Below, piece after piece: positions 40,673 through 48,027 of a stretch of DNA of 64,000 nucleotides. The translations under genes were made by a program, and so were the position numbers. The DNA comes from an uncultured Victivallis sp. (lineage in GTDB: Bacteria > Verrucomicrobiota > Lentisphaeria > Victivallales > Victivallaceae): contig NZ_CALXSK010000003.1 of NCBI RefSeq assembly GCF_944391105.1, positions 62,001 to 126,000 on the forward strand, given 5' to 3'. The notes beneath the pieces were generated by a model that did no database searches, was not told the DNA's origin, and worked only from the letters and a program-made list of their open reading frames with translations. How positions within the stretch are numbered: position 1 is the first letter of the stretch; the number at the start of each line of letters is the position of its first letter.

Positions 40673-41317
40673 ATGAACAGACGCGAATTTCTGAAAACAT
40701 CATTGACGGCAACGGCAGTTATCGCCGGAAGCGCCATTCTTGGCGGAACGCTGGTACATGCCTCGGCAAACTCGAAAGGTGGAAAAATGAAAATTCTGGT
40801 CATTACGGGAAGTCCCCGGAAAAATGGAAATTCCAGCACGCTTGCGGAACATTTCATCCGTGGCGCGGAGGAGGCGGGGCACAACGTCGTCCGCTTCGAT
40901 GCCGCGTTCAAGGAGGTTCATCCCTGCATTGGTTGCAACCAATGCGGCATGAACGGCGAATGTGTGTTCAAGGATGATTTTGAATTTGTCCGGAAACATA
41001 TCCTTGACGCGGGGATGGTGGTCTTCGCCACGCCGATGTATTACTTCGGCATTTCTGCGCAGATCAAGGCGGTGATCGACCGCTTCTACGCGATCAACGG
41101 CTCGATCCATGTGCCGAAAAAGGCCGCTCTGCTGATGACTTATGCCGACAACAACAAACGCAAGGAAAAAGCAATCACCGATCATTACGAGATCCTGCTG
41201 GATTATCTCGGCTGGAGCGATGCCGGACAGGTGATTGCTCCCGGTGTCTGGCCGGTCGGCGCGGTCAATCATACAAAATTTCCGGAACAGGCGTATCTGC
41301 TGGGGAAGAGCGTGTAA
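40673..41317 (+). CDS. Tat-exported NADPH-dependent FMN reductase-like protein
   Basis: The 214-aa protein starts with a twin-arginine signal (MNRREFLKTSLTATAVIAG) and then a flavodoxin-fold FMN reductase: KILVITGSPRKNGNSSTLAE binds FMN phosphate, and FATPMYYFGISAQIKAVIDR is the family's second signature. A Cys pair, CIGCNQCGMNGECVF (residues ~84-98), suggests an iron-sulfur centre as in related iron-sulfur flavoproteins. Export in folded form with cofactors fits the Tat route. The start is 5 nt after the hydrolase stop. The electron partner is not known; the NapH/NapG-like fusion is the likely source. Confidence 0.88.
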   Translation: MNRREFLKTSLTATAVIAGSAILGGTLVHASANSKGGKMKILVITGSPRKNGNSSTLAEHFIRGAEEAGHNVVRFDAAFKEVHPCIGCNQCGMNGECVFKDDFEFVRKHILDAGMVVFATPMYYFGISAQIKAVIDRFYAINGSIHVPKKAALLMTYADNNKRKEKAITDHYEILLDYLGWSDAGQVIAPGVWPVGAVNHTKFPEQAYLLGKSV

Positions 41318-41319
41318 CC

Positions 41320-42297
41320 ATGAACCGACGCGATTTCATCAAGACGCTCGGCGTCGCTGGAGGGGTAATGCTGGTCGGCGGGGCGGCCAGGGCTCCCGTC
41401 CGGGATGAAATGGAAGTCCGGCAGGAAAGTTCCGCCGACCCTCTGCTTGCCGGAGTCTGTGACATTCACATTCATTGTCTGCCGGACACCCGGGCCCGTT
41501 GTATCGACGAGCTGACGCTCGCCCGTCAGGCGAAAGTGGCCGGATACCGGGCGCTGATGTACAAATCCAACGACTGGAGCTGTCACGACCGCGCTTATCT
41601 GATCCGGCAGGCTCTGCCGGAATTCGAGGTGTTCGGAAGTCTCTGCATGAACCGCGTTCATGGCGACAAGGTCAACGTCTTTGCCGCGGAACAGGCGATC
41701 AAAACCACCGGCTCACTCTGTCGCTGCATCTGGATGCCGACGCTCTCCGCCGCCTATCAGCACCGGTGCGACAAACTCCCGGGGCCGGGCATTCCGGTTC
41801 TCGATCCTCAGGGAAACGTTCTTCCAGAGGTCGTCCGGGTGATGGAACTCTGCGCCGAAGCGGACATCATCTTTGCATCTGGACACAGTTCGCCGCAGGA
41901 AAGCCTGATTCTGGCACGGAAGGCAAAGGAGATCGGAGTGAAGAAATTTGTCGTCACCCACGTCAATTCGCTGATCTGGAAGCTGACGCACGACCAGATT
42001 CGGCAGGCGGTCGATCTCGGTGCGTTTGTGGAGTATTGCTATCTGCCGCGTCTCTGGGGGCCGGGAAGCGGGAATCCGCAATTCGAACGGCAAAGTCACG
42101 AGGAGTTTCTGACTTATGTACGGACAATTCCGGAACGCAGCTTTATTTCGACCGATCTCGGTCAGCAGGGCAATCCGAATCCGATTGACGGAATGCGGCA
42201 GTGCATCCGGGAGCTGTCCGGGGCAGAAATTCCACAAAGAGATATTGATCTTATGGTGCGGATCAATCCTGCACACCTGATCGGACTTGACAAATGA
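41320..42297 (+). CDS. Tat-exported DUF6282-like amidohydrolase-fold protein
   Basis: A 325-aa protein with a twin-arginine signal (MNRRDFIKTLGVAGGVMLVGG). The mature part has the metal motif of amidohydrolase barrels, CDIHIHCLPDTRARCID, a central HVNSLIWKL and GHSSPQESLILARKAK, with a late acidic motif STDLGQQGNPNP. This matches proteins called DUF6282 or putative TIM-barrel metal-dependent hydrolases. The His-x-His is intact. It may hydrolyse a ring or amide of the cluster's unknown substrate. It starts 2 nt after the FMN reductase stop and is followed 15 nt later by the aldo/keto reductase. Confidence 0.78.
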   Translation: MNRRDFIKTLGVAGGVMLVGGAARAPVRDEMEVRQESSADPLLAGVCDIHIHCLPDTRARCIDELTLARQAKVAGYRALMYKSNDWSCHDRAYLIRQALPEFEVFGSLCMNRVHGDKVNVFAAEQAIKTTGSLCRCIWMPTLSAAYQHRCDKLPGPGIPVLDPQGNVLPEVVRVMELCAEADIIFASGHSSPQESLILARKAKEIGVKKFVVTHVNSLIWKLTHDQIRQAVDLGAFVEYCYLPRLWGPGSGNPQFERQSHEEFLTYVRTIPERSFISTDLGQQGNPNPIDGMRQCIRELSGAEIPQRDIDLMVRINPAHLIGLDK

Positions 42298-42312
42298 AAT
42301 GGAGGCAATGAC

Positions 42313-43599
42313 ATGAATCGACGTGATTTTCTCAAATCGGCGGCACTGGTCACGGCGGCCGGAGCCATGTTCGGAAAAGGGTCGGTTTTGAAGGCAGCGG
42401 AAACTCCCGCTGCGAAACCCAAAGGTCCGATTTTGAATTTCAATCCGCAGATGCAGTATCGCCCGATGGGACGGACGGGGGTGAATGTTTCCGCACTCGG
42501 GTTCGGGCTGCTTCGTCTGCCGATGCTCGCGGACGGGAAAACTGTGAACTCCGATCTGAGCGTTGCGATGATCCACCGCGCGATTGAAGGAGGCGTGAAC
42601 TACATTGACACCGGACGCGTCTATCTCGGCGGACAGAGCGAGGCGGTCGCCGGGAAAGCGCTGAAAGGCAACTGGCGCGAGCGGGTTTACGTCACCTCCA
42701 AATCTCCGTGGTGGATCATGGAAAAGCCGGAGGACTTTGAGAAGTTCTTCGACGAGTCCCGCCGGACGATGGGATGTGACATGATCGACTTTTATCACAT
42801 TCACATGATTATGCATCGCGGCTGGAAAGAGAAGGTGATCCCGTTCAAACTGATCGACAAGATCATGAAGCTCAAGGAGCAGGGAAAAATCCGCTTCGCC
42901 GGTTTCTCGTTCCATGATCGGCTTCAGCTTTTCAAGGAGGTAGTCGAAGCCGCCCCTTGGGACTTCTGCCTGATCCAGCACAACTATCTGGATTATGAGT
43001 ATGAGGCCGGCTGTCTTGGGCCGAAATATGCCGCAGCCAACGGGATGGGGCTTGCCGTGATGAAACCGGTACGGACGGGATTTCTTGCGAATCTGCCGCC
43101 GTCCATGCGCGCGGCGCTCCGCTCGACCGGAGTGGAAAAGCCGGACACCGAATGGGCGCTTGACTACCTGTGGGATATTCCGGAGGTCAGCGTCGCGGTG
43201 AGCGGCATGGGGGCGATGGCGGATGTCGAGGCAAATCTGCGCTACGCATCGAAAGCGAAGCCGAATATGCTCACTCCGGATGAACGCAAGGCGCTCGGCG
43301 CGGCAATTCAGGCTTACCGGAACACCCCGGGACATATCAACTGCACCGGCTGTTATCAGTGCATTCCGTGTCCGCACAACGTGGCGATCGGCTACATCTT
43401 CGCCTACGTCTACAACAATTATCTTGTGCACAAAGACAAAAAGCGGGCGCTTGCCGACTATACGGTTGCGATGTCGCCGATTCAGCGCGGAGCGCCCGCC
43501 TCGGCATGTGTGAATTGCGGCGCGTGTCTCGCGAAGTGTCCGCAGAAACTCAACATTCCAGAACTGTTGAAACGTGTCCGGAAAGATCTGGAAGACTGA
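42313..43599 (+). CDS. Tat-exported aldo/keto reductase with two [4Fe-4S] motifs
   Basis: A 428-aa protein: twin-arginine signal MNRRDFLKSAALVTAAGA, then an aldo/keto reductase barrel (residues ~50-330). The catalytic Asp/Tyr region reads YIDTGRVYLGGQSE, and VYVTSKSPWWIM and DFYHIHMIMHRG follow. The C-terminal part holds two ferredoxin-type motifs: CTGCYQCIPCP (Cys-x2-Cys-x2-Cys-x2-Cys) and CVNCGACLAKCP (Cys-x2-Cys-x2-Cys-x3-Cys). Such iron-sulfur AKRs can take electrons from a ferredoxin instead of NADPH, which would be scarce outside the cytoplasm. It ends 131 nt before the membrane fusion gene, which has its own promoter and operator. Confidence 0.9.
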   Translation: MNRRDFLKSAALVTAAGAMFGKGSVLKAAETPAAKPKGPILNFNPQMQYRPMGRTGVNVSALGFGLLRLPMLADGKTVNSDLSVAMIHRAIEGGVNYIDTGRVYLGGQSEAVAGKALKGNWRERVYVTSKSPWWIMEKPEDFEKFFDESRRTMGCDMIDFYHIHMIMHRGWKEKVIPFKLIDKIMKLKEQGKIRFAGFSFHDRLQLFKEVVEAAPWDFCLIQHNYLDYEYEAGCLGPKYAAANGMGLAVMKPVRTGFLANLPPSMRAALRSTGVEKPDTEWALDYLWDIPEVSVAVSGMGAMADVEANLRYASKAKPNMLTPDERKALGAAIQAYRNTPGHINCTGCYQCIPCPHNVAIGYIFAYVYNNYLVHKDKKRALADYTVAMSPIQRGAPASACVNCGACLAKCPQKLNIPELLKRVRKDLED

Positions 43600-43665
43600 T
43601 TGTGAGCACAAACGAGGTTCCGGAGTGATAATCCCGGGCAGAAACAGAAAAAACGGGAATTTGAT

Positions 43666-43694
43666 TTGACTTACAGTAACTGTAACGTTTATCG
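43666..43694 (+). promoter_or_regulatory. Candidate internal promoter before the NapH/NapG-like gene
   Basis: TTGACT (43666-43671), a 17-bp spacer and TTATCG (43689-43694). The spacer contains the palindrome described next. Confidence 0.45.
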
Positions 43695-43716
43695 TAGACA
43701 ATAATACGATCGTTAC
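43671..43716 (+). promoter_or_regulatory. Two-part palindromic operator
   Basis: A perfect 7-1-7 inverted repeat TTACAGT-A-ACTGTAA (43671-43685) is followed by GTAACG/ATCGTA pairing with TACGAT/CGTTAC (43682-43716). The second pair reaches the ribosome site AAGGAG. The sites lie over the presumed promoter, as expected for a repressor. The binding protein is unknown. Confidence 0.55.
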
Positions 43717-43730
43717 AAGGAGTTCAGCAG

Positions 43731-45065
43731 ATGAAAATCAGAAAAAATACCGTGAGATTCGGGCGGATCGGCGCGGCGGCTCTGTCTCTTTTCATCATGA
43801 CAGCGGCCTTTGCCGGATTGGGTTCGTCAGCCGCCGCATGGCTGCCGGGAGTGCAGTTCGCTCCGGCTCTGATGTCATGTCTTGCGGTGTTTTCCCTGGG
43901 AGCTTTTCTAACCGTTCTTGGAATTGCGCTTCTGACGTTCTGCTTCGGACGCTTTTACTGTGCATTCATCTGCCCGCTCGGCATTCTGCAGGATCTGATC
44001 GGCTTTCTCTCCCGCCGGAAAGGCGGGAGAAGTTCGAATCTCCGCAAAACCCGGTATGCGATTGCCGGAGTTGTATTCGGCATGCTGATTGCCGGTTGGA
44101 GCGGCGGACTTCTGTTCCTCGATCCTTATTCGAATTTCGGACGATTGCTTAGTTCGTTCACGATCGGCGGCTTGATTCCGCTGATCGTGCTTGTGTTACT
44201 GGTGATTTGGCAAAAGCGAATTTTCTGTACAGCGATCTGCCCGGTTGGAACCGTACTGGGACTGTTTGCCAAACACGGGATCTTCCAGTTGCGTCTGACG
44301 GAACAGTGTGTCAAATGTGGCCAGTGTGTCAAAGTGTGTCCAGCCGGATGCATCAACCCGGCGGCGGGAACGATTGACAACGAGCGGTGTGTCCGCTGTA
44401 TGAACTGTCTTTCCATCTGCCGACTTCATGCGGTGAAGTTTGGTCGTCCGGAAAAGAATACGCAGAGCTTTGACGAGGGACGCCGGGCGTTTCTGGTGAA
44501 TGGCACCGTTCTGATCGCCGGGCTGGCCGCGGGAGTGACTCTGGCAAAAGTCGGACTGGGGAAGCTGGCCGACTACGCGAAACGTTTTTCCTTTCTTCCT
44601 CCGGGAGCGGGTAATGCGGAACGGTTCGCCGCCAGATGCACGGCGTGCCAGCTCTGCACGGCGAACTGCCCGGCGAAGATCATCGTCCCGGCTCCGGGAG
44701 GAGACGGTCCGGTTTCGCTCGACTTGAATCGCGGGGCGTGTTTCTATGACTGCAACCGCTGTTCGCAGCTCTGCCCGACCGGCGCGCTCCGTCCGCTGAC
44801 GCTTCAAGTCAAACAGAAAACGAAAATTGCGGAAGCGAAATTCAATCCGCGCGTCTGCATCGTGTTTCAGGAGGGGGAGAAGTGCGGGAAATGCGCGAAC
44901 GTCTGCCCGACCGGTGCGGTGACGCTCCGTCCGACCGGTGCGCCGCGTCCTGTCAATACCGCTCTCTGCATCGGCTGCGGAGCCTGTCAACAGGTCTGCC
45001 CCGCCGTCCCGGAAAAAGCGATGACCATCGCTCCGGTCGAACAACAAACCTTGCTGGAGGGATAA
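43731..45065 (+). CDS. NapH-NapG-like membrane quinol oxidase/ferredoxin fusion
   Basis: A 444-aa protein. Residues 1-180 have four membrane helices and two Cys-x3-Cys-Pro motifs, YCAFICPLG (Cys77-Cys81) and FCTAICPVG (Cys166-Cys170), the hallmark of NapH/NosR-type proteins that draw electrons from quinol. Two ferredoxin motifs follow, CVKCGQCVKVCP and CVRCMNCLSIC. Then at residues 251-272 there is RRAFLVNGTVLIAGLAAG, a twin-arginine-like motif plus helix as at the start of NapG. The remaining part carries further clusters: CTACQLCTANCP, CNRCSQLCP, CGKCANVCP and CIGCGACQQVCP. It thus looks like NapH and NapG joined, moving electrons from the membrane to exported partners. Confidence 0.85.
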   Translation: MKIRKNTVRFGRIGAAALSLFIMTAAFAGLGSSAAAWLPGVQFAPALMSCLAVFSLGAFLTVLGIALLTFCFGRFYCAFICPLGILQDLIGFLSRRKGGRSSNLRKTRYAIAGVVFGMLIAGWSGGLLFLDPYSNFGRLLSSFTIGGLIPLIVLVLLVIWQKRIFCTAICPVGTVLGLFAKHGIFQLRLTEQCVKCGQCVKVCPAGCINPAAGTIDNERCVRCMNCLSICRLHAVKFGRPEKNTQSFDEGRRAFLVNGTVLIAGLAAGVTLAKVGLGKLADYAKRFSFLPPGAGNAERFAARCTACQLCTANCPAKIIVPAPGGDGPVSLDLNRGACFYDCNRCSQLCPTGALRPLTLQVKQKTKIAEAKFNPRVCIVFQEGEKCGKCANVCPTGAVTLRPTGAPRPVNTALCIGCGACQQVCPAVPEKAMTIAPVEQQTLLEG

Positions 45066-45066
45066 A

Positions 45067-45747
45067 ATGGATCAGTTCAAGGATCTCGGTTTTGCCAAAC
45101 TCGACCTGAGCCGTGCAGACCGCACCGGTCAGGGGGAAACCGTCTACTGTCCCGGGAAAACGCCGGAACAGCTGATGGAAATCATGCGGACTTTCCAACG
45201 CACCGGGGTACGGGTGCTTGGAACAAAATGTTCGCCGGAACAATTCGCCTTTCTGCGGAATCACTCCATCCCGGTGGAGTACGACGAGACTTCAAGACTT
45301 CTGATGTCCCCGTGGGGCAGAAAAACGGAACTCGCCGGGCTGATCGCCGTCTGTACCGGAGGAACGGCGGATCTTCCCGTGGCGGAAGAGGCGGCGCAGA
45401 CGGCGGAATTCTTCGGAGCGAAAGTGGAACGGTATTTTGACGTCGGCGTCGCGGGACTCCATCGGCTGCTGGCGAAAATCGACGCGATCCGCAGGGCCGA
45501 CGTGGTGATTGCCGCAGCCGGAATGGAAGGCGCTCTCGGAAGTGTACTTGCCGGACTTGTGGAGTCTCCGCTTGTCGCGGTTCCGACCTCGGTCGGATAC
45601 GGTGCCAGTTTCGGCGGCGTCGCCCCGCTCCTGGCAATGCTGAACTCCTGCGCGGAAGGGATGTCCGTCGTCAACATCGACAACGGATTCGGAGCAGGCG
45701 TGCTCGCCTGTCGGATGATCCGGATGATGGAGAGGAGAATGCAATAA
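45067..45747 (+). CDS. larB: LarB-type nickel-pincer cofactor synthesis protein
   Basis: A 226-aa protein of the LarB family, which carboxylates nicotinate adenine dinucleotide to start the nickel-pincer cofactor of lactate racemase-like enzymes. Key patterns are DLSRADRTGQGETVYCPGKT, RLLMSPWG, the PurE-like core AVCTGGTADLPVAEEAAQT, and AAAGMEGALGSVLAGLV with PTSVGYGASFGG and NIDNGFGAGVLAC. The family length is usual. larC and larE are not present here, so it may serve another enzyme or genes elsewhere. The start follows the membrane-fusion stop by 1 nt, with GGAGG in the overlap. Confidence 0.9.
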   Translation: MDQFKDLGFAKLDLSRADRTGQGETVYCPGKTPEQLMEIMRTFQRTGVRVLGTKCSPEQFAFLRNHSIPVEYDETSRLLMSPWGRKTELAGLIAVCTGGTADLPVAEEAAQTAEFFGAKVERYFDVGVAGLHRLLAKIDAIRRADVVIAAAGMEGALGSVLAGLVESPLVAVPTSVGYGASFGGVAPLLAMLNSCAEGMSVVNIDNGFGAGVLACRMIRMMERRMQ

Positions 45748-45846
45748 AAATATGTCTCTGTTGCGGAAAAGAATCACAGTCCATGCTTCGGGATGATTTT
45801 ATTCTGAAGTGTTTTGTAACGATAACAATCAAACAGGAGGTGCAGC

Positions 45847-46065
45847 ATGTCGCTCGGATTCACGGAAATCATTTTAATCGCGCTCTTCATTCTGATCGTG
45901 TTCGGAGCCAAGCGGATTCCCGAACTGGCCCGTGCCATGGGCCGGGCTTCGTATGAGTTTAAAAAGGCAAAAGAATCTCTGAGCCTGGAAAGTCAGGAGC
46001 TGATGACCGCAGCGGAAAACGCGGCGGAAAAAGAGGATCGGAAGGAAACCGGGAAAGAGGCATGA
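45847..46065 (+). CDS. tatA: Twin-arginine translocase TatA/TatB-type subunit
   Basis: A 72-aa protein with the TatA layout: short N-terminus, a membrane helix (TEIILIALFILIVFG), the hinge AKRIPELARAMGRA and an amphipathic helix, followed by a charged tail. The FG-x-K-R-I-P-E-L motif is diagnostic. It precedes tatC with a 4-bp overlap (ATGA) and GGAGG 8 nt before the ATG. A GTAACGATAAC element resembling half of the operator near 43690 lies 21 nt upstream of the start. A second TatA/B is not seen, so this may be a minimal TatAC. Confidence 0.92.
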   Translation: MSLGFTEIILIALFILIVFGAKRIPELARAMGRASYEFKKAKESLSLESQELMTAAENAAEKEDRKETGKEA

Positions 46066-46790
46066 AAGCGCCGGAAAACACCCTGATCGCGCACCTGGAG
46101 GCGTTGCGGCGGACACTGCTGAGCTGTGTCGTCGCAACGGCGATCCTTTATCCGGTCGGGTATCTGATCTCCCCCCGGGTGATCGGAACACTGGTACGCT
46201 GGAGTTTTTCGGAGTCGGTTGGACGGCTCCACTACTTCGCTCCGATGGAGGTATTCTGGGTGCAGCTCAAACTGGCGCTGATTCTCGCTCTGGTCATGGC
46301 GTATCCATGGAATCTGCTGCAGGTCTGGCGTTTTCTGCTTCCCGCGCTTTACCGGGAGGAGCGCAAAGCGTTCGGATGGTGGATTTTATTCGCGTCCGTC
46401 CTGTTCTTCGGAGGAGTCGTATTTTGCGGCGGGGTGATTCTGCCGATGCTGATGAACTTTTCCGGCGGATTCGCCACGCCGGAACTTCAGCCGATTCTGG
46501 GACTGGCGAACTTTCTGAATCTCGCCGGCTGGCTGATGCTCGCGTTCGGCGTCATGTTTCAAGCGCCGATCGTGGTTCTTCTTGCCGTCCGGTTCGGCGT
46601 GATTTCCGCCGAGTCCTTGCGGAAGAAGCGGGCGTACATCATGACCGCGATTCTGATTGTCGCAGCCATTCTGACCCCACCGGACATCGTCAGTCAGGTC
46701 ATGCTTGCCGTTCCCACCTGGCTGTTATTTGAACTTGGATTATTTCTCGCAACCAAACTGGAATTCAAACAGGGAGAGAAAAACTCATGA
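46062..46790 (+). CDS. tatC: Twin-arginine translocase subunit TatC
   Basis: A 242-aa membrane protein with six helices. The N-terminal signature LIAHLEALRRTLLSCVVATA holds the conserved Glu of the twin-arginine-binding site. ALILALVMAYPWNLLQVWRF and FLLPALYREERKAF form the first cytoplasmic loop region. FGVMFQAPIVVLL carries the Phe-Gln-x-Pro motif, and KKRAYIMTAILIVAAILTPP and DIVSQVMLAVPTWLLFEL complete the family pattern. It lies directly between tatA and the last Tat substrate gene, each joined by a 4-bp overlap, so its dedicated use by this cluster is likely. Confidence 0.95.
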   Translation: MKAPENTLIAHLEALRRTLLSCVVATAILYPVGYLISPRVIGTLVRWSFSESVGRLHYFAPMEVFWVQLKLALILALVMAYPWNLLQVWRFLLPALYREERKAFGWWILFASVLFFGGVVFCGGVILPMLMNFSGGFATPELQPILGLANFLNLAGWLMLAFGVMFQAPIVVLLAVRFGVISAESLRKKRAYIMTAILIVAAILTPPDIVSQVMLAVPTWLLFELGLFLATKLEFKQGEKNS

Positions 46791-47812
46791 ACAGACGTGA
46801 TTTCCTGAAGAGTGCCCTGACGCTTGCCGCATTCACCCCGCTAGCCGGCATTCTGACCAAAGCGGTGGAACCCGTGAAAGCCGGAGCCGTTCCGAAAGTG
46901 TATTTCACGCGGAATCTATCGCCGGAATCGGTGATCCGCATGTACCGGACGCTCGGAATTTCGCTGCCCGGCAAGGTTGCGGTGAAGGTGCATTCCGGCG
47001 AGAAAGGCAATCAGAATTTTCTGCGTCCGGAGTTTCTCCGTCCCATGGTCGAGGCGGTCAACGGGACGGTGGTCGAGTGCAATACCGCTTATGAAGGGGC
47101 ACGGAATTCCACGGCGGAACATCGGCAGCTCATCGCGGAACATGGCTGGACGAAACTCTTCACCGTCGACCTGATGGATGCCGAAGGGCCCGATATGGTT
47201 CTGCCGATCCCCGGAGGGAAGATCCTGAAGCGGAACTATGTGGGAAAGAATATGGCAAACTACGACTCCATGCTGATTCTCTCCCATTTCAAAGGTCATC
47301 CAGTTGCCGGGTATGGCGGGGCGCTGAAACAGCTCTCAATCGGCTGCGCGTCGATCAAGGGGAAAGCGCTGATCCACTCCGGCGGGGTTTCCGGCGATCA
47401 GGTCGAGTGCTGGAAACACATGGCTTCGCAGGAGGTGTTCGGAGACGCCATGGCGGAAACGGCCGGAACGATTGTCGATTATTTCAAAGGGAAAATCGCG
47501 TTCGTCAACATGATGTGCAATCTGTCGGTCGACTGCGACTGCTGTGCCGTGGCCGAAGATCCCTGCATGAAGGACGTCGGAATCCTCTCCTCGACCGATC
47601 CCGTCGCGCTCGATCAGGCGTGCATGGATCTGATCCGGCGCTCGAAGGATCCCGGACGGGATCACTTCCTTGAGCGGGTCACTTCCCGGATGGGAACCCG
47701 GGTGATCGACACGGCCGCCCGGCGCGGAACGGGCTCTCTGCGGTACGAACTCATCCAGCTCGATCCATCGAGTTCCACCAAGCCGGCCGACCGTTTCGCT
47801 AGGGAAGCGTGA
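46787..47812 (+). CDS. Tat-exported DUF362 iron-sulfur protein
   Basis: A 341-aa protein with a twin-arginine signal (MNRRDFLKSALTLAAFTPL). The mature part matches DUF362: KVAVKVHSGEKGNQNFLRPE, VEAVNGTVVECNTAYEG, LILSHFKGHPVAGYGGALK and MGCASIKG-like IGCASIKGKALIH. CDCCAVAEDPCMKDVGIL and STDPVALDQACMDLI follow. The cysteines may hold a metal or cluster, but a classic ferredoxin motif is absent. It overlaps tatC by 4 bp and closes the cluster. Its reaction is unknown. Confidence 0.85.
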   Translation: MNRRDFLKSALTLAAFTPLAGILTKAVEPVKAGAVPKVYFTRNLSPESVIRMYRTLGISLPGKVAVKVHSGEKGNQNFLRPEFLRPMVEAVNGTVVECNTAYEGARNSTAEHRQLIAEHGWTKLFTVDLMDAEGPDMVLPIPGGKILKRNYVGKNMANYDSMLILSHFKGHPVAGYGGALKQLSIGCASIKGKALIHSGGVSGDQVECWKHMASQEVFGDAMAETAGTIVDYFKGKIAFVNMMCNLSVDCDCCAVAEDPCMKDVGILSSTDPVALDQACMDLIRRSKDPGRDHFLERVTSRMGTRVIDTAARRGTGSLRYELIQLDPSSSTKPADRFAREA

Positions 47813-48027
47813 CGTCCCAATTCCCGACTGAAAAATACGCTGTTGCGACTGTGGGCATCTGGCCCGGCGAAAAAGCATGGGGGGGAGTCCCCCCCTCACA
47901 TGACGGCGCAGTATTCGGCCCTGGAGGCATGAAAATCCTGCGTTTACCGGCTTTTGTACGACCGTTTGCACAGCTTTTTCCGAACGACTTTTCCTGTGGC
48001 GTCCGGTGCGGTTTCTGCATGGTCGGA
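47813..48027. other. Convergent intergenic region with GC hairpin
   Basis: A seven-G/seven-C hairpin with loop AGT (47879-47895) lies between the DUF362 gene (+) and the GH2 gene (-). It lacks a T-run, so it is not a standard terminator. I see no gene. Confidence 0.5.

Noticed and set aside
47879-47895. G7/C7 hairpin as a terminator of the redox cluster
   Set aside because: It has no T-run on either strand and only a 3-nt loop; it is noted as a hairpin only.
47799-48020. 73-codon minus-strand frame after the GH2 gene
   Set aside because: No ribosome site or domain; Pro/Gly-rich and overlapping the end of the DUF362 gene.
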